Shown here one piece after another: positions 16,680 through 25,157 of a DNA stretch of 64,000 nucleotides; positions within the stretch are counted from its first letter, which is position 1; each line of letters starts with the position of its first letter. This stretch comes from Micromonospora sp. WMMA1363. GTDB lineage: Bacteria > Actinomycetota > Actinomycetes > Mycobacteriales > Micromonosporaceae. The DNA is taken from contig NZ_JAUALB010000001.1 in the NCBI RefSeq assembly GCF_030345795.1, positions 1,793,001 through 1,857,000 of the forward strand. The letters run 5' to 3'. The translations under genes were made by a program, and so were the position numbers. The notes under the pieces are model-generated. The model ran no database searches, was not told where the DNA came from, and was given only the letters and a program-made list of their open reading frames with translations.

Positions 16680-18337
16680 GCGCTGTCCGCGAGCGTAACG
16701 AGTCGGCCTGGCTGATCCCGAACGACGGCACCCGGACCAACCACAGGCTGCGCCGCGACATGCGCCGGTTCGACGACACCGACGAGGTGGACCTGGTGGT
16801 CGTCGGCTGCGGGGCCGGCGGGTCGGTGCTGACCCAGCGGCTGGCCCGGGCCGGCTGGCGGGTGGTGGCGCTGGACGCCGGCCCGTTCTGGGACCCGGAT
16901 CGCGACTGGGTCAGTGACGAGGCGGGTTCGCACCGGCTGTACTGGACGGATCCGCGGGTGATCGACGGCGCCGACCCGGTGCCGCTGGGCTCCAACAACT
17001 CCGGCCGGGGTGTCGGCGGGTCGATGGTGCACTACGCCGGCTACACGCCCCGCTTCCACCCGAGCGATTTCGAGACGTACACCCGGGACGGCGTGGGCAT
17101 CGACTGGCCGCTCTCCTACCACGACCTGAAGGGCTACTACGCGGCGATCGAGGAAGAGCTGCCGGTCGCCGGGGAAGCCTGGCCGTGGGGTGATCCGCAC
17201 ACCTATGCGCACCGGCCGCACCCGGTCAGCGGCAACGGCGAGATCTTCCTGCGCGGCGCTCGTAAGGCGGGGATCACCGCGAAGGTCGGGCCGGTGGCGA
17301 TCGTCAACGGGCGTTTCGGGAACCGGCCGCACTGCATCTACCGCGGTTTCTGCCTGCAGGGCTGCAAGGTGAACGCGAAGGCGTCGCCGCTGATCACCCA
17401 TATCCCGGACGCGCTCGCCCACGGCGCCGAGGTCCGACCGGATTCGATGGTCACCCGGATCGAGGTGGATGCGCGGACCGGTCGGGCGACCGGGGTGCAT
17501 TACGTACGGGACGGGATCGGCCGGTTCCAGCGGGCCCGCATGGTGGCCGTCGCGGGGTATTCGATCGAGACGCCGCGGCTGCTGCTCAACTCCGCCTCGA
17601 CGCGCTTCCCGGACGGCCTGTGCAACGACTTCGACCAGGTTGGCCGGTATCTGATGGTGCAGGGTGCGCCGCAGACCGCAGGCCGGTTCGACAACGAGAT
17701 CCGGATGTACAAGTCGCCGCCGCCCGAGGTCAGCTCCGAGCAGTTCTACGAGACCGACCCAAGCAAGCCGTACAAGAGAGGGTTTTCGATCCAGACCGTC
17801 TCACCTTTGCCGATCACGTGGGCCGAGCACGTCACCGCCCAAGGGCACTGGGGCGACAAGCTGCGCGAATACATGAGCGACTACGTGCACTGGGCTTGCC
17901 TCGGCGCGCTGTGCGAGTTCCTACCCCGGGCCGACAACCGGGTCACCCTGGCCGACGAGAAGGACCGCCACGGCCTGCCAGTCGCCCGGTTCAGCTACAG
18001 CCAGGGCGACAACGACAAGCGGCTGACGCGCGCCGCCCAGACGGCCATGGAAGACATCCTGCACGCCGCGGGCGCCAACGAAGTGATCACGATCAAACGG
18101 TACGCCCACCTGGTCGGTGGTGCCCGGATGGCCGCCGACGAACGGCACGGCGTGGTCGACGCGGACTGTCGCACCTTCGCCGTACCCAATCTCTACATCA
18201 CCGACGGCAGCGTGTTGCCGACGCAGGGCAGCGCGAACCCGGCCCTGACGATCATGGCTGTCGCCGCCCGCACCGCCGACCGGCTCCGAGACAGTACGTG
18301 TACACCGGGACGGACTCGCAATAGGGGCGCCGCGTGA
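16676..18337 (+). CDS. GMC family oxidoreductase (gluconate dehydrogenase-like large subunit)
   Basis: A 553-residue flavoprotein. The FAD-binding motif VVGCGAGGSVLTQRL is near residue 41, with ALDAGPFWDPDRD as the second strand; GRGVGGSMVHYAGYTPRF follows. The C-terminal GMC signature includes HLVGGARMAADE and ITDGSVLPTQGSANPALTIM. The start ATG overlaps the stop of the small subunit gene (ATGA). The enzyme should oxidise an alcohol or aldose and pass electrons to the partner or a quinone; the true substrate is unknown. No cytochrome subunit is encoded nearby. Confidence 0.9.
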   Translation: MSAVRERNESAWLIPNDGTRTNHRLRRDMRRFDDTDEVDLVVVGCGAGGSVLTQRLARAGWRVVALDAGPFWDPDRDWVSDEAGSHRLYWTDPRVIDGADPVPLGSNNSGRGVGGSMVHYAGYTPRFHPSDFETYTRDGVGIDWPLSYHDLKGYYAAIEEELPVAGEAWPWGDPHTYAHRPHPVSGNGEIFLRGARKAGITAKVGPVAIVNGRFGNRPHCIYRGFCLQGCKVNAKASPLITHIPDALAHGAEVRPDSMVTRIEVDARTGRATGVHYVRDGIGRFQRARMVAVAGYSIETPRLLLNSASTRFPDGLCNDFDQVGRYLMVQGAPQTAGRFDNEIRMYKSPPPEVSSEQFYETDPSKPYKRGFSIQTVSPLPITWAEHVTAQGHWGDKLREYMSDYVHWACLGALCEFLPRADNRVTLADEKDRHGLPVARFSYSQGDNDKRLTRAAQTAMEDILHAAGANEVITIKRYAHLVGGARMAADERHGVVDADCRTFAVPNLYITDGSVLPTQGSANPALTIMAVAARTADRLRDSTCTPGRTRNRGAA

Positions 18338-18469
18338 CCTCGACACCGCAGCCGAGAGACTGGCCCGCACCCAGTACGTCGCAGGTACGGGACGGACCGC
18401 GATCCGGAATGCCGACCTGCGGGCGGCGACGCCTGTCGGCGGCGGTGTTGATCCGTGTGTCGCGGCTTC

Positions 18470-19285
18470 CTACAGGGCAAAGACGCGGCGGGCGTTGCCC
18501 GCCAGGAACAGCTCGTGGGTCTCTTCGTCGAGCCCCAGTTGCTCCAGGTGTTCCAGCGCCTGAGAAGGCAGGATCATGGGATAGTTGGTGCCAAACATGA
18601 CCCTACGGCGTCCCCGACCGCGTAGGTACTCCACGAGGTCCGTGGGGTACCGACGGGCGGTATAGGCACTGGTGTCGATGTAAACATTGGCGTGCTTGTC
18701 AGCGACGGCGATCATCTCGGTCGTCCACGGGTAGCCGATGTGACCGCAGACGATGGTCAACTCCGGAAAGTCGAGCGCCACCTGGTCGATGTACGGTATG
18801 GGCCGCCCGGTTTCCGACGGCCCGAGCGGGCCGGTGTGCCCCACCTGCGTGCAGAAGGGGACGCCCAGTTCCACGCAGGCCGCATACAGCGGGTAGTACA
18901 ACCGATCGGTCGGCGGCAGCCCCCACAGCCACGGCACAATCCGCAGCGCTACGAAGCCCAGTTCTTCAACCGCACGCCGCAGTTCCCGTACCGCCCGCAC
19001 GGGGTGGGCCAAGTCGGCACCCGCAACGCCCCGCAGCAGGCCATCAGACTGCGCGACGAAGCCGGCCACCTCGTCGTTGCTGATCAGCGCCCCCTGCGGC
19101 CCGTACCAGGCCGCCGACAGGCCGATTTCAACGTCGGCGGCCTTCAGCGCCGCGACCGTCATCTCCACCGGCAGGGACTCCTCGAACAGTTCCCGCCGCC
19201 CAGTCCACCGCCGAAGCGAGTCGAACATCTCGTGGTTCGAGTGCCGCAACGTCGGGTGCTGCATCCAGGCATCGATAACCGGCAC
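18470..19285 (-). CDS. Amidohydrolase family 2 (TIM-barrel) protein
   Basis: A 271-residue protein of the amidohydrolase-2 superfamily, whose members decarboxylate or hydrolyse aromatic and lactone substrates. Family blocks visible are an ELGVPFCTQVGHTG strand with the metal-region His, LDFPELTIVCGHIGYPWTTE, and VMFGTNYPM near the C-terminus, where the family usually has GSDxP; here T replaces S and N replaces D, so the catalytic Asp position deserves checking. Start ATG MPVIDAWMQHP keeps the N-terminal D-x-W/H-type motif. The gene converges on the GMC gene. Confidence 0.82.
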   Translation of the reverse strand: MPVIDAWMQHPTLRHSNHEMFDSLRRWTGRRELFEESLPVEMTVAALKAADVEIGLSAAWYGPQGALISNDEVAGFVAQSDGLLRGVAGADLAHPVRAVRELRRAVEELGFVALRIVPWLWGLPPTDRLYYPLYAACVELGVPFCTQVGHTGPLGPSETGRPIPYIDQVALDFPELTIVCGHIGYPWTTEMIAVADKHANVYIDTSAYTARRYPTDLVEYLRGRGRRRVMFGTNYPMILPSQALEHLEQLGLDEETHELFLAGNARRVFAL

Positions 19286-19533
19286 GCCCCTGCCTCCAAT
19301 CCTGAGACCGTGACGGACGGCCGGCCACCGGGGCCAGCCATCGCCTGCCGGGACTCTACTGTCGGTTCCGCACAGGGACTACCCGCCAGCGAGTAGTTGT
19401 CGAACACGAGCTGCGGGTCCAACTCGCGGCACGAGGGCCACCGTCACCGCCGATCGACCAGGTGGGGTCCGCTCGGGGTGAATGCCGTGGCGGCCCTAGT
19501 CCTCGGGTCGAAGTAGCTAGGACATGCTTGTCG

Positions 19534-19908
19534 CTATGCCTCGGCCCAGACGCTCAGCTCGTTGCCGCTCGGGTCGGTGAAGTGGAACCGACGCCCGCCC
19601 GGGAAGTCGTACGGACCGTCGGTCACGGTACCGCCGGCCTCGGTCACGGCCTGGACCGACCGCTCCAGATCGGTCGAGAAGAGCACGACCAGCGGGCCAC
19701 CCGGACGCACCTGCGTGTCCAGCCGAAGGCCACCCACCTCGGGCGCCGACCCGCCCTGCGGGCTTCGGATGCCGGCGTACTGCGGTCCGTAGTCGTTGAA
19801 CTGCCAGCCGAAGGCCTCGCCGTAGAACCGTTTCGCCTCCGTTAGGTCGGTGACGGTGAACTCGATGTAGTCGATGGCATGGTGCCGGTGCATCGCAGAC
19901 TCGGTCAT
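19534..19908 (-). CDS. VOC family (glyoxalase/bleomycin-resistance fold) protein
   Basis: A 124-residue single-domain VOC protein. The hallmark pattern is DYIEFTVTDLTEAKRFYGEAFGW at the start, a GGSAPEVGGLRL strand, and FTDPSGNELSVWAE at the end. The start MTESAMHRHH is used because the domain begins a few residues later; the frame extends 26 codons further upstream without a family match. VOC proteins bind a metal and act as lyases, dioxygenases or drug binders. Substrate unknown. Confidence 0.85.
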   Translation of the reverse strand: MTESAMHRHHAIDYIEFTVTDLTEAKRFYGEAFGWQFNDYGPQYAGIRSPQGGSAPEVGGLRLDTQVRPGGPLVVLFSTDLERSVQAVTEAGGTVTDGPYDFPGGRRFHFTDPSGNELSVWAEA

Positions 19909-20709
19909 GCCCACATTGTGCACGGCGGGTATGACTGTGACCGAGAGCCGGCAGAGCCTGCACTGCGCCGGCGGCGGCGACGACACGCTCGACGACCGGC
20001 CCGGCGGCCGAGCTCGTGTCGCTCCGGGCAGTGCCAGTCACGGCAGCGACCGGAGTGCCGGCGGCCGACGCGTGCGGCACGTTGGGGTGAAACGGCCCCG
20101 ATGGCAGATCCTCCCCGAAGCGCCACCCATAAGGTGAGCTGGAATCGGACCTTTGAGGCTAAGGGAAAATGTGATGCGCTTGACGCGGCGGAATCTCACC
20201 CAACTCATGGCCGCGGGAATCGGGGGCGGACTGCTCACGACCGCATCAACCGCCCACGCCGACTCGGACCCCGACGATCGCCACTCGGCTCCCAACGGCG
20301 CCAAGCCCCGTGGACCCCGGATGTATCGCGGCTGGATTCTGTACTTTGTCGACACGCCACCGCTGGCAGCCACCGACACCGGCGTCGACCAACAGCGGTG
20401 GCTGCGCCAATACCGTGACGGGGTCCTGGTCGTCTCGGCCGACGGGCACATAATCGACGTCGGCAACTATCAGGAGGTGGCGCCTCGCTACCCGGAGACA
20501 CCCTGCCGGGACTACCGCGGCATGCTGATCACGCCAGGATTCATCGATTCTCATGTGCACTATGTGCAGACCCAGATCATCGCGTCATACGGCCGAAACC
20601 TGCTCGAGTGGTTGACCGAATTCGCCTTCCCGGTCGAAGAGCAGTTCTCCTCCCCGCAGGCCGCCAGAGCAGTGGCCGACATCTTTCTGCGGTATCTGTT
20701 CCAGAGCGG

Positions 20710-20731
20710 CACCACCACCTCACCACCACCT
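20710..20731 (+). repeat. 11-bp tandem duplication causing a frameshift
   Basis: CACCACCACCT occurs twice in a row (20710-20720 and 20721-20731). Eleven is not a multiple of three, so the amidohydrolase frame is lost after SGTTT. Deleting one copy joins the two coding halves exactly. Confidence 0.92.
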
Positions 20732-21054
20732 CCGTCACCTTCGCGGCCACCTACCCGGTCTCGGCCAGCGCACTTTTCGAGGCAGCGTCCGCTTACAACA
20801 TGCGCATCATCACGGGCAAGACATGGATGGACCGCAACGCCCCGCCGCAGCTGCTGGACACGCCGGAATCGGCCTACGCCGACAGCCGGGAACTGATCAG
20901 GCGATGGCACGGCAGGGGTCGCAACCTCTACGCCATCACCCCACGCTTCGCCATCACCAGCACCTTCGAGGAACTCCGCCTGGCCGGCAGACTGCACGCC
21001 GAGTACCCGAGCACGTACGTCCACACCCATCTGTCGGAGACGAGGGCCGAGGTG

Positions 21055-22717
21055 CAATGCCACGTAGCCTAGTTTGATCATGCTGCGTGGGGTTGAAGTC
21101 GGTAGATGTGGACGGTGGCTGAGCCCTGGTGGCGGATGCTGGCTGGCTCGTCGCGTTTCTTGACGCGGTAGCTGTTGTGGCGGGCGCGTTTGACGGCGCG
21201 GGGGCAGGTGCGTTCGCGTCGGGTGGGGATCAGGAGAGCGGCGATCTGGGCAAGGTGGGTCGGTAGTCGGTCAGTCCAGTCCTGAGGGGGGAATGTCCGC
21301 CGTCCCGGTGGCGGTGCGGCGGATCAGGCGCAGGGCCTTGGTGAAGGAGATCCGATCTGGATCGAGGTCAGCGGCGGCGGACGCTTTCGCGGTCAGTGCG
21401 CTGATCGCGTGGTGGACGATCAGGTAGGCCCAGATCTCCTGATGGGCCAGGTCCGGCAGGCGGGACCGCAGCACCCGTCCGGGACCACGGAGGTGGGTTT
21501 TGAGCTGGTCGTTGGCGGTTTCTTCCTCCCAGCGTTCGTGGTACGCGGCGGCCAGTTCGTCGGCGCGGGCGTCGGCGGGGTCGATGATTGTGGTGATCAG
21601 GGCGATCAGTTCGCCGGTGCCGTTACCGACGCGGTCGGGTACGTCGTACTCGACCACTCTGGCGAGGTGGACGACCGGCAGGCCCTGGTCGTCGAACGCG
21701 TCGGGAACAGTGTTGATGTCGGTCAGATCAGCCTCGCCGCGGGCGGCTGCGAGGAGCCGTTCCCGTCGACCGCCATGGACAGTCGGCTTGATCAGGACGG
21801 TGAGATAGGTGCCGTCGGACAGGACCTTGACCACGGGCAGGTCGAGCTGGTTCGGGGTCCGCCACAGCAACGCCGCGCCGGTGGCCTGGGCGGCATCCCA
21901 CGCCTGCCAGGAGTAGAACCCCCGGTCAGCGGTGAGCAGTTCGTCGGACCGCAGCCGCGGGTACAGGCGCTGCGCGAGGGTCTTCTCTCCCACGGCGTAG
22001 CCGCCGATCTCGGCGGCGACGAAGGCGTGGGTGCCGCACTCTGCGAGGGCCACTACCCGGGCCTTCGGGAACGCCGAACGGTTTTCCCCCGACCCGGCGT
22101 ACCCCAACTCGGCCGCGTTCTCGTCGCTGTCGGGCAGGTCGACCTCGAACCCGTCGATCGCCAGCAGCCGCCACCGGCGCAGGAAAGACCCCCGCGCGGT
22201 GCCCAGCGCGGCCACCTGCACGTGCGGGCCCGCCTCACCCGCGACCGGCCCGCACGTGCGCTCGAACACCTCGGCGAACACCTGGCGACCCAACCGTTTC
22301 CGCGCCTGAGTGATGGCGCTGGACGTCGGCACGCTCCACCCCGCACTCCAGCACCCGAACCGGTCCAACGACCCGGTGACCCTGCTCGCGACCTCGGTGT
22401 AGTCATCGTCGGGGAACAACGCCAGCCCCAACGTCAGATACGCGGTCACATGCGCCGGCAGTTTCCCGTCCGACCGCTTCTCCCGCACCCCGCACACCTC
22501 AACCGCCGCGTCGACCTCCTCCCGCGACACCTGCGAGATCAACACCCCGAGCGTGACCTGATCCGACCGCACCGCCGGACGATCCACCACATCCACCGAC
22601 ATGACCCGAGATCAAAACAGCCCGCCGAACCACGGCCACCCCGCCACGCCGCACCACCCGCGAGTCCACACAAAACCGCAGGCCACACCCAAGATCAACC
22701 TAGCCTACGTGGCATTG
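21055..22717 (-). mobile_element. IS4-family insertion sequence with 10-bp target duplication
   Basis: The 1663-bp element has imperfect terminal inverted repeats: the left end reads CAATGCCACGTAGCCTAG and the right end, reverse-complemented, CAATGCCACGTAGGCTAG. GGCCGAGGTG is duplicated directly outside both ends (21045-21054 and 22718-22727). One transposase gene fills it. The clean target duplication and intact transposase indicate a fairly recent insertion. Confidence 0.95.
21271..22602 (-). CDS. IS4 family transposase
   Basis: A 443-residue DDE transposase. The catalytic Asp residues are in LAIDGFEVDLPDS and LLTADRGFYSW. The IS4 signature Y-x2-R-x3-E-x6-K is complete in YHERWEEETANDQLK. 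An N-terminal helical domain (ITQARKRLGRQVFAEVF) precedes it. Full length for the family, no frameshift, so probably active. The start ATG lies 115 bp inside the right end of the element. Confidence 0.94.
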   Translation of the reverse strand: MSVDVVDRPAVRSDQVTLGVLISQVSREEVDAAVEVCGVREKRSDGKLPAHVTAYLTLGLALFPDDDYTEVASRVTGSLDRFGCWSAGWSVPTSSAITQARKRLGRQVFAEVFERTCGPVAGEAGPHVQVAALGTARGSFLRRWRLLAIDGFEVDLPDSDENAAELGYAGSGENRSAFPKARVVALAECGTHAFVAAEIGGYAVGEKTLAQRLYPRLRSDELLTADRGFYSWQAWDAAQATGAALLWRTPNQLDLPVVKVLSDGTYLTVLIKPTVHGGRRERLLAAARGEADLTDINTVPDAFDDQGLPVVHLARVVEYDVPDRVGNGTGELIALITTIIDPADARADELAAAYHERWEEETANDQLKTHLRGPGRVLRSRLPDLAHQEIWAYLIVHHAISALTAKASAAADLDPDRISFTKALRLIRRTATGTADIPPSGLD

Positions 22718-23469
22718 GGCCGAGGTGGCCCTGGTCCGCGAGCTCTTCCCGGAGTTCCCGGACTACCTCGCCGTGTACGAGGCAGCCGGCCTGGTAACCG
22801 ACCGATCGGTGTTCGCGCACGGCGTATACCTGTCCGACTCGGAGTTGGCTCGCGTCAGCGCCGCCCGTTCGACGATCGCGCACTGTCCGACCTCGAACCT
22901 GTTCCTGGGTAGCGGCCTGTACGACCTGCAGCGCGCGAACCGGTGGGGCGTGCAAACATCGGTAGGGACGGACGTCGGCGGAGGAACATCTTTCTCCCTC
23001 CTGCGGACGCTCGACGAGATGTACAAGACACAGCAACTGCAAGGGTTCCCTGTAAATGCCTTTGAAATGTTGTACAGGTGCACTCTCGGGGCAGCACGGT
23101 ACCTACACCTGGCGGGGACCATCGGCAGCTTCGACATCGGTAACGAAGCGGACTTCGTCGTGATCGACTATCTGGCCCAGGACATTCAGCGCACCCGAAT
23201 GGAGTATCTGCGGAGTGCCGGCGACTGGACCACCGAGTCGATGTTGTTCGGCCTGGAGATAACTGGCGACGACCGGAACATCGCCGCGACCTACGTGATG
23301 GGTCGCCCGGTGTATACCTCAAGGCTCCAACGTAGCCGTCAGACGGAGCCCCGGGTAGGGCGAGTGGGCTGATGTCACATTGACCGGAATCGTCGACGTC
23401 CGGATCTAGGCCGATGTCAGTGCGTTCGTTGGAGGCAGCCAGGTTGGGGTGACGTCGTGCCTGCCGGGC

Positions 23470-23913
23470 TCACGCGACGTGGTTGTCGTACGCGGCGCGG
23501 TTGGCGAGCACGTCGTCCATGTGCGTTTCGGCCCAGGTTTTCAAGCCGCGCATCATCTGATGCAGAGAGTGGCCGAGGTCGGTCAGCTCGTAGGTGACCG
23601 TGACCGGCACGGTCGGCTCCACGGTACGGGTGATCAGACCGTCGCGTTCCAGGGAGCGCAGCGTCTGAGTGAGCATCTTCTGGCTGACCCCGGCCAGCAG
23701 ACGCGACAGCTCCGAGTACCGCATCGGTCGGGGTTGACCGGCGCAGTCGGCGCCGAACTGAGGCGAGCCGTCGCTGCGTAGCGCGGCCAGCACCAACGTG
23801 ACCCACTTGTCCGCGATTCGGTCGAGTAACGCGCGACTAGGACATTGCGCCAGGAAAGCATCATATTCCACCTTCGCCTGGGCCCTCCTCTGTGCCGCTG
23901 TCGTCGTCGCCAC
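23470..23913 (-). CDS. HxlR-family transcriptional regulator
   Basis: A 147-residue winged-helix regulator. The HxlR pattern is clear: a Cys near the N-terminal helix (CPSRALLDRIADKW), then RYSELSRLLAGVSQKMLTQTLRSLERDGLI and the wing TYELTDLGHSL. HxlR proteins sense electrophiles or redox state, often through that Cys, and repress or activate a divergent enzyme gene. Here the divergent partner is an aldo-keto reductase 140 bp away, with two inverted repeats between the starts. Confidence 0.9.
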   Translation of the reverse strand: MATTTAAQRRAQAKVEYDAFLAQCPSRALLDRIADKWVTLVLAALRSDGSPQFGADCAGQPRPMRYSELSRLLAGVSQKMLTQTLRSLERDGLITRTVEPTVPVTVTYELTDLGHSLHQMMRGLKTWAETHMDDVLANRAAYDNHVA

Positions 23914-23943
23914 CGAACCACCCCTTCCGCACCGGTATGTTAC

Positions 23944-23957
23944 GCACCTCTAGGTGC
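23944..23957. promoter_or_regulatory. Inverted repeat in the HxlR/AKR divergent promoter
   Basis: GCACCT-CT-AGGTGC forms a perfect 6-bp-arm palindrome 30 bp upstream of the regulator start. It is a candidate operator for the HxlR protein. Confidence 0.45.
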
Positions 23958-23959
23958 CT

Positions 23960-23976
23960 ACTTCCCATGGGGAAGT
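23960..23976. promoter_or_regulatory. Second inverted repeat in the HxlR/AKR divergent promoter
   Basis: ACTTCCC-ATG-GGGAAGT is a perfect 7-bp-arm repeat 2 bp from the previous palindrome. HxlR sites are often short dyads of this kind. The pair may bind two dimers and control both genes. Confidence 0.5.
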
Positions 23977-24053
23977 TACCCCCTGATAGTGGAGCATGCA
24001 TCCGCGATGCACCAGACCCCTTCAGCACCACACGAAAGCCAGAGGATATGAGC

Positions 24054-24920
24054 ATGGCCTCCACTTCCCTTCCCGGCGGCACCTGGACGCTCGGAGACTT
24101 GACCGTCACCCGGTTCGGCTACGGCGCCATGCAACTCGCCGGCCCCTGGGTGATGGGACCGCCGGCCGACCACGACGGCGCGCTCGCCGTTCTCCGCGAG
24201 GCCGTCGAGCTCGGCATCACCCACATCGATACCGCCGACGCCTACGGGCCGCACGTCACCAACCGCCTGATCCGGGAGGCGCTGCACCCGTACCCCGACT
24301 CGCTGCACATCGTGACCAAGGTCGGCGCGAACCGCGACCAGCAGGGCGGCTGGCCCCCGGCCCGTGACCCGCAAAGCCTGCGCCGGTCGGTGCACGAGAA
24401 CCTCGAGAACCTCGGTCTCGACGTGCTCGACCTGGTCAACCTCCGGCTCGGAAACGCCGAAGGACCCCAGCCCGGTTCGGTCGCCGAGGCGTTCGAGACG
24501 CTTGTCGAACTCCAGCAACAGGGCCTGATCCGACACCTCGGCCTGAGCAACGCGACGCCGGACCAGATCGCCGAGGCGCAGACGATCGCGCCGATCGTGT
24601 GCGTACAGAACATGTACAACCTCGCGCACCGCCAAGACGACGAGCTGATCGACGCGCTCGCCGATCAGGGCATCGCCTACGTGCCGTTCTTCCCCCTCGG
24701 CGGCTTCAGCCCGCTGCAGTCCTCGGCACTGTCTGCCGTAGCCACCCGGCTGCGGACAACACCGATGCCTGTCGCCCTGGCCTGGCTGCTGCAACGCTCG
24801 CCGAACATCCTGCTGATCCCCGGAACCTCGTCCACGACACACCTGCGCGAGAACATCGCGGGCGCGGGACTCTCCCTGTCCGACGACGACCTCGCCGAGC
24901 TAGACAAGATCGGCCGCTAA
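24054..24920 (+). CDS. Aldo/keto reductase
   Basis: A 288-residue (beta/alpha)8 NADP-dependent reductase. Catalytic region: Asp and Tyr in HIDTADAYGPHVTN, Lys in HIVTKVGANRD. The usual catalytic His strand reads LVNLRLGNAEG, a known variation of one subgroup. The cofactor-binding end reads LIPGTSSTTHLREN. ATG 24054 is used because AGAGGA lies seven bases ahead; a nearer ATG at 24048 is too close to that site. The gene is divergent from the HxlR regulator, which probably controls it in response to a toxic carbonyl. Confidence 0.9.
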   Translation: MASTSLPGGTWTLGDLTVTRFGYGAMQLAGPWVMGPPADHDGALAVLREAVELGITHIDTADAYGPHVTNRLIREALHPYPDSLHIVTKVGANRDQQGGWPPARDPQSLRRSVHENLENLGLDVLDLVNLRLGNAEGPQPGSVAEAFETLVELQQQGLIRHLGLSNATPDQIAEAQTIAPIVCVQNMYNLAHRQDDELIDALADQGIAYVPFFPLGGFSPLQSSALSAVATRLRTTPMPVALAWLLQRSPNILLIPGTSSTTHLRENIAGAGLSLSDDDLAELDKIGR

Positions 24921-25048
24921 CCCACACAACCGACGGAGTGCGTGAATCAGGCGTCCTCCTGGCCCGGTCCTCGAGTCGGTCCGCGCCCTGGGATCGGGTT
25001 ACCGGCGGCCAGCGCGGTTGACGCGGGGTTGATCTGCACGGCGCACTG

Positions 25049-25083
25049 ATCCGTACAGGACGGTGTCACCGTCCTGTACGGAT
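25049..25083. promoter_or_regulatory. Perfect 17-bp-arm palindrome upstream of the aminotransferase gene
   Basis: ATCCGTACAGGACGGTG and its exact reverse complement are separated by one base. A further half copy (ACAGGACGGTGACAC) starts at 25088. It lies 74 bp ahead of the aminotransferase start and 128 bp behind the aldo-keto reductase stop. It lacks a T-run, so it is more likely an operator than a simple terminator, though a hairpin terminator for the upstream gene is possible. Confidence 0.6.
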
Positions 25084-25157
25084 CCTCACAGGACGGTGAC
25101 ACGGGAACCTGTGCGCGGGGGCCGGGCTCGGACAGACGTGGATCCTTGGAGGCTTCG

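Larger units (their letters stand above)
20174..23372 (+). pseudogene. Tat-exported amidohydrolase (guanine deaminase/AtzA-like) broken by a duplication and an IS
   Basis: The parts are a Tat-type signal (RLTRRNLTQLMAAG, cleavage after THA), the metal block GFIDSHVHYVQ, THLSETRAEV, FAHGVYLSDSEL, TIAHCPTSNLFLGSG, and GTDVGGGTSFS with the catalytic Asp. Two lesions destroy the gene. An exact 11-bp tandem duplication at 20710-20731 shifts the frame; removing one copy restores SGTTTSVTFAATYP. An IS4 element at 21055-22717 then splits it; joining the ends across one 10-bp target copy restores HLSETRAEVALVRELFPEF. The family deaminates guanine or triazine-like compounds. Start ATG 20174 follows AAGGGA. 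Confidence 0.92.

Noticed and set aside
21409..22797. 462-codon plus-strand frame over the IS4 element
   Set aside because: Antisense shadow of the IS4 transposase.
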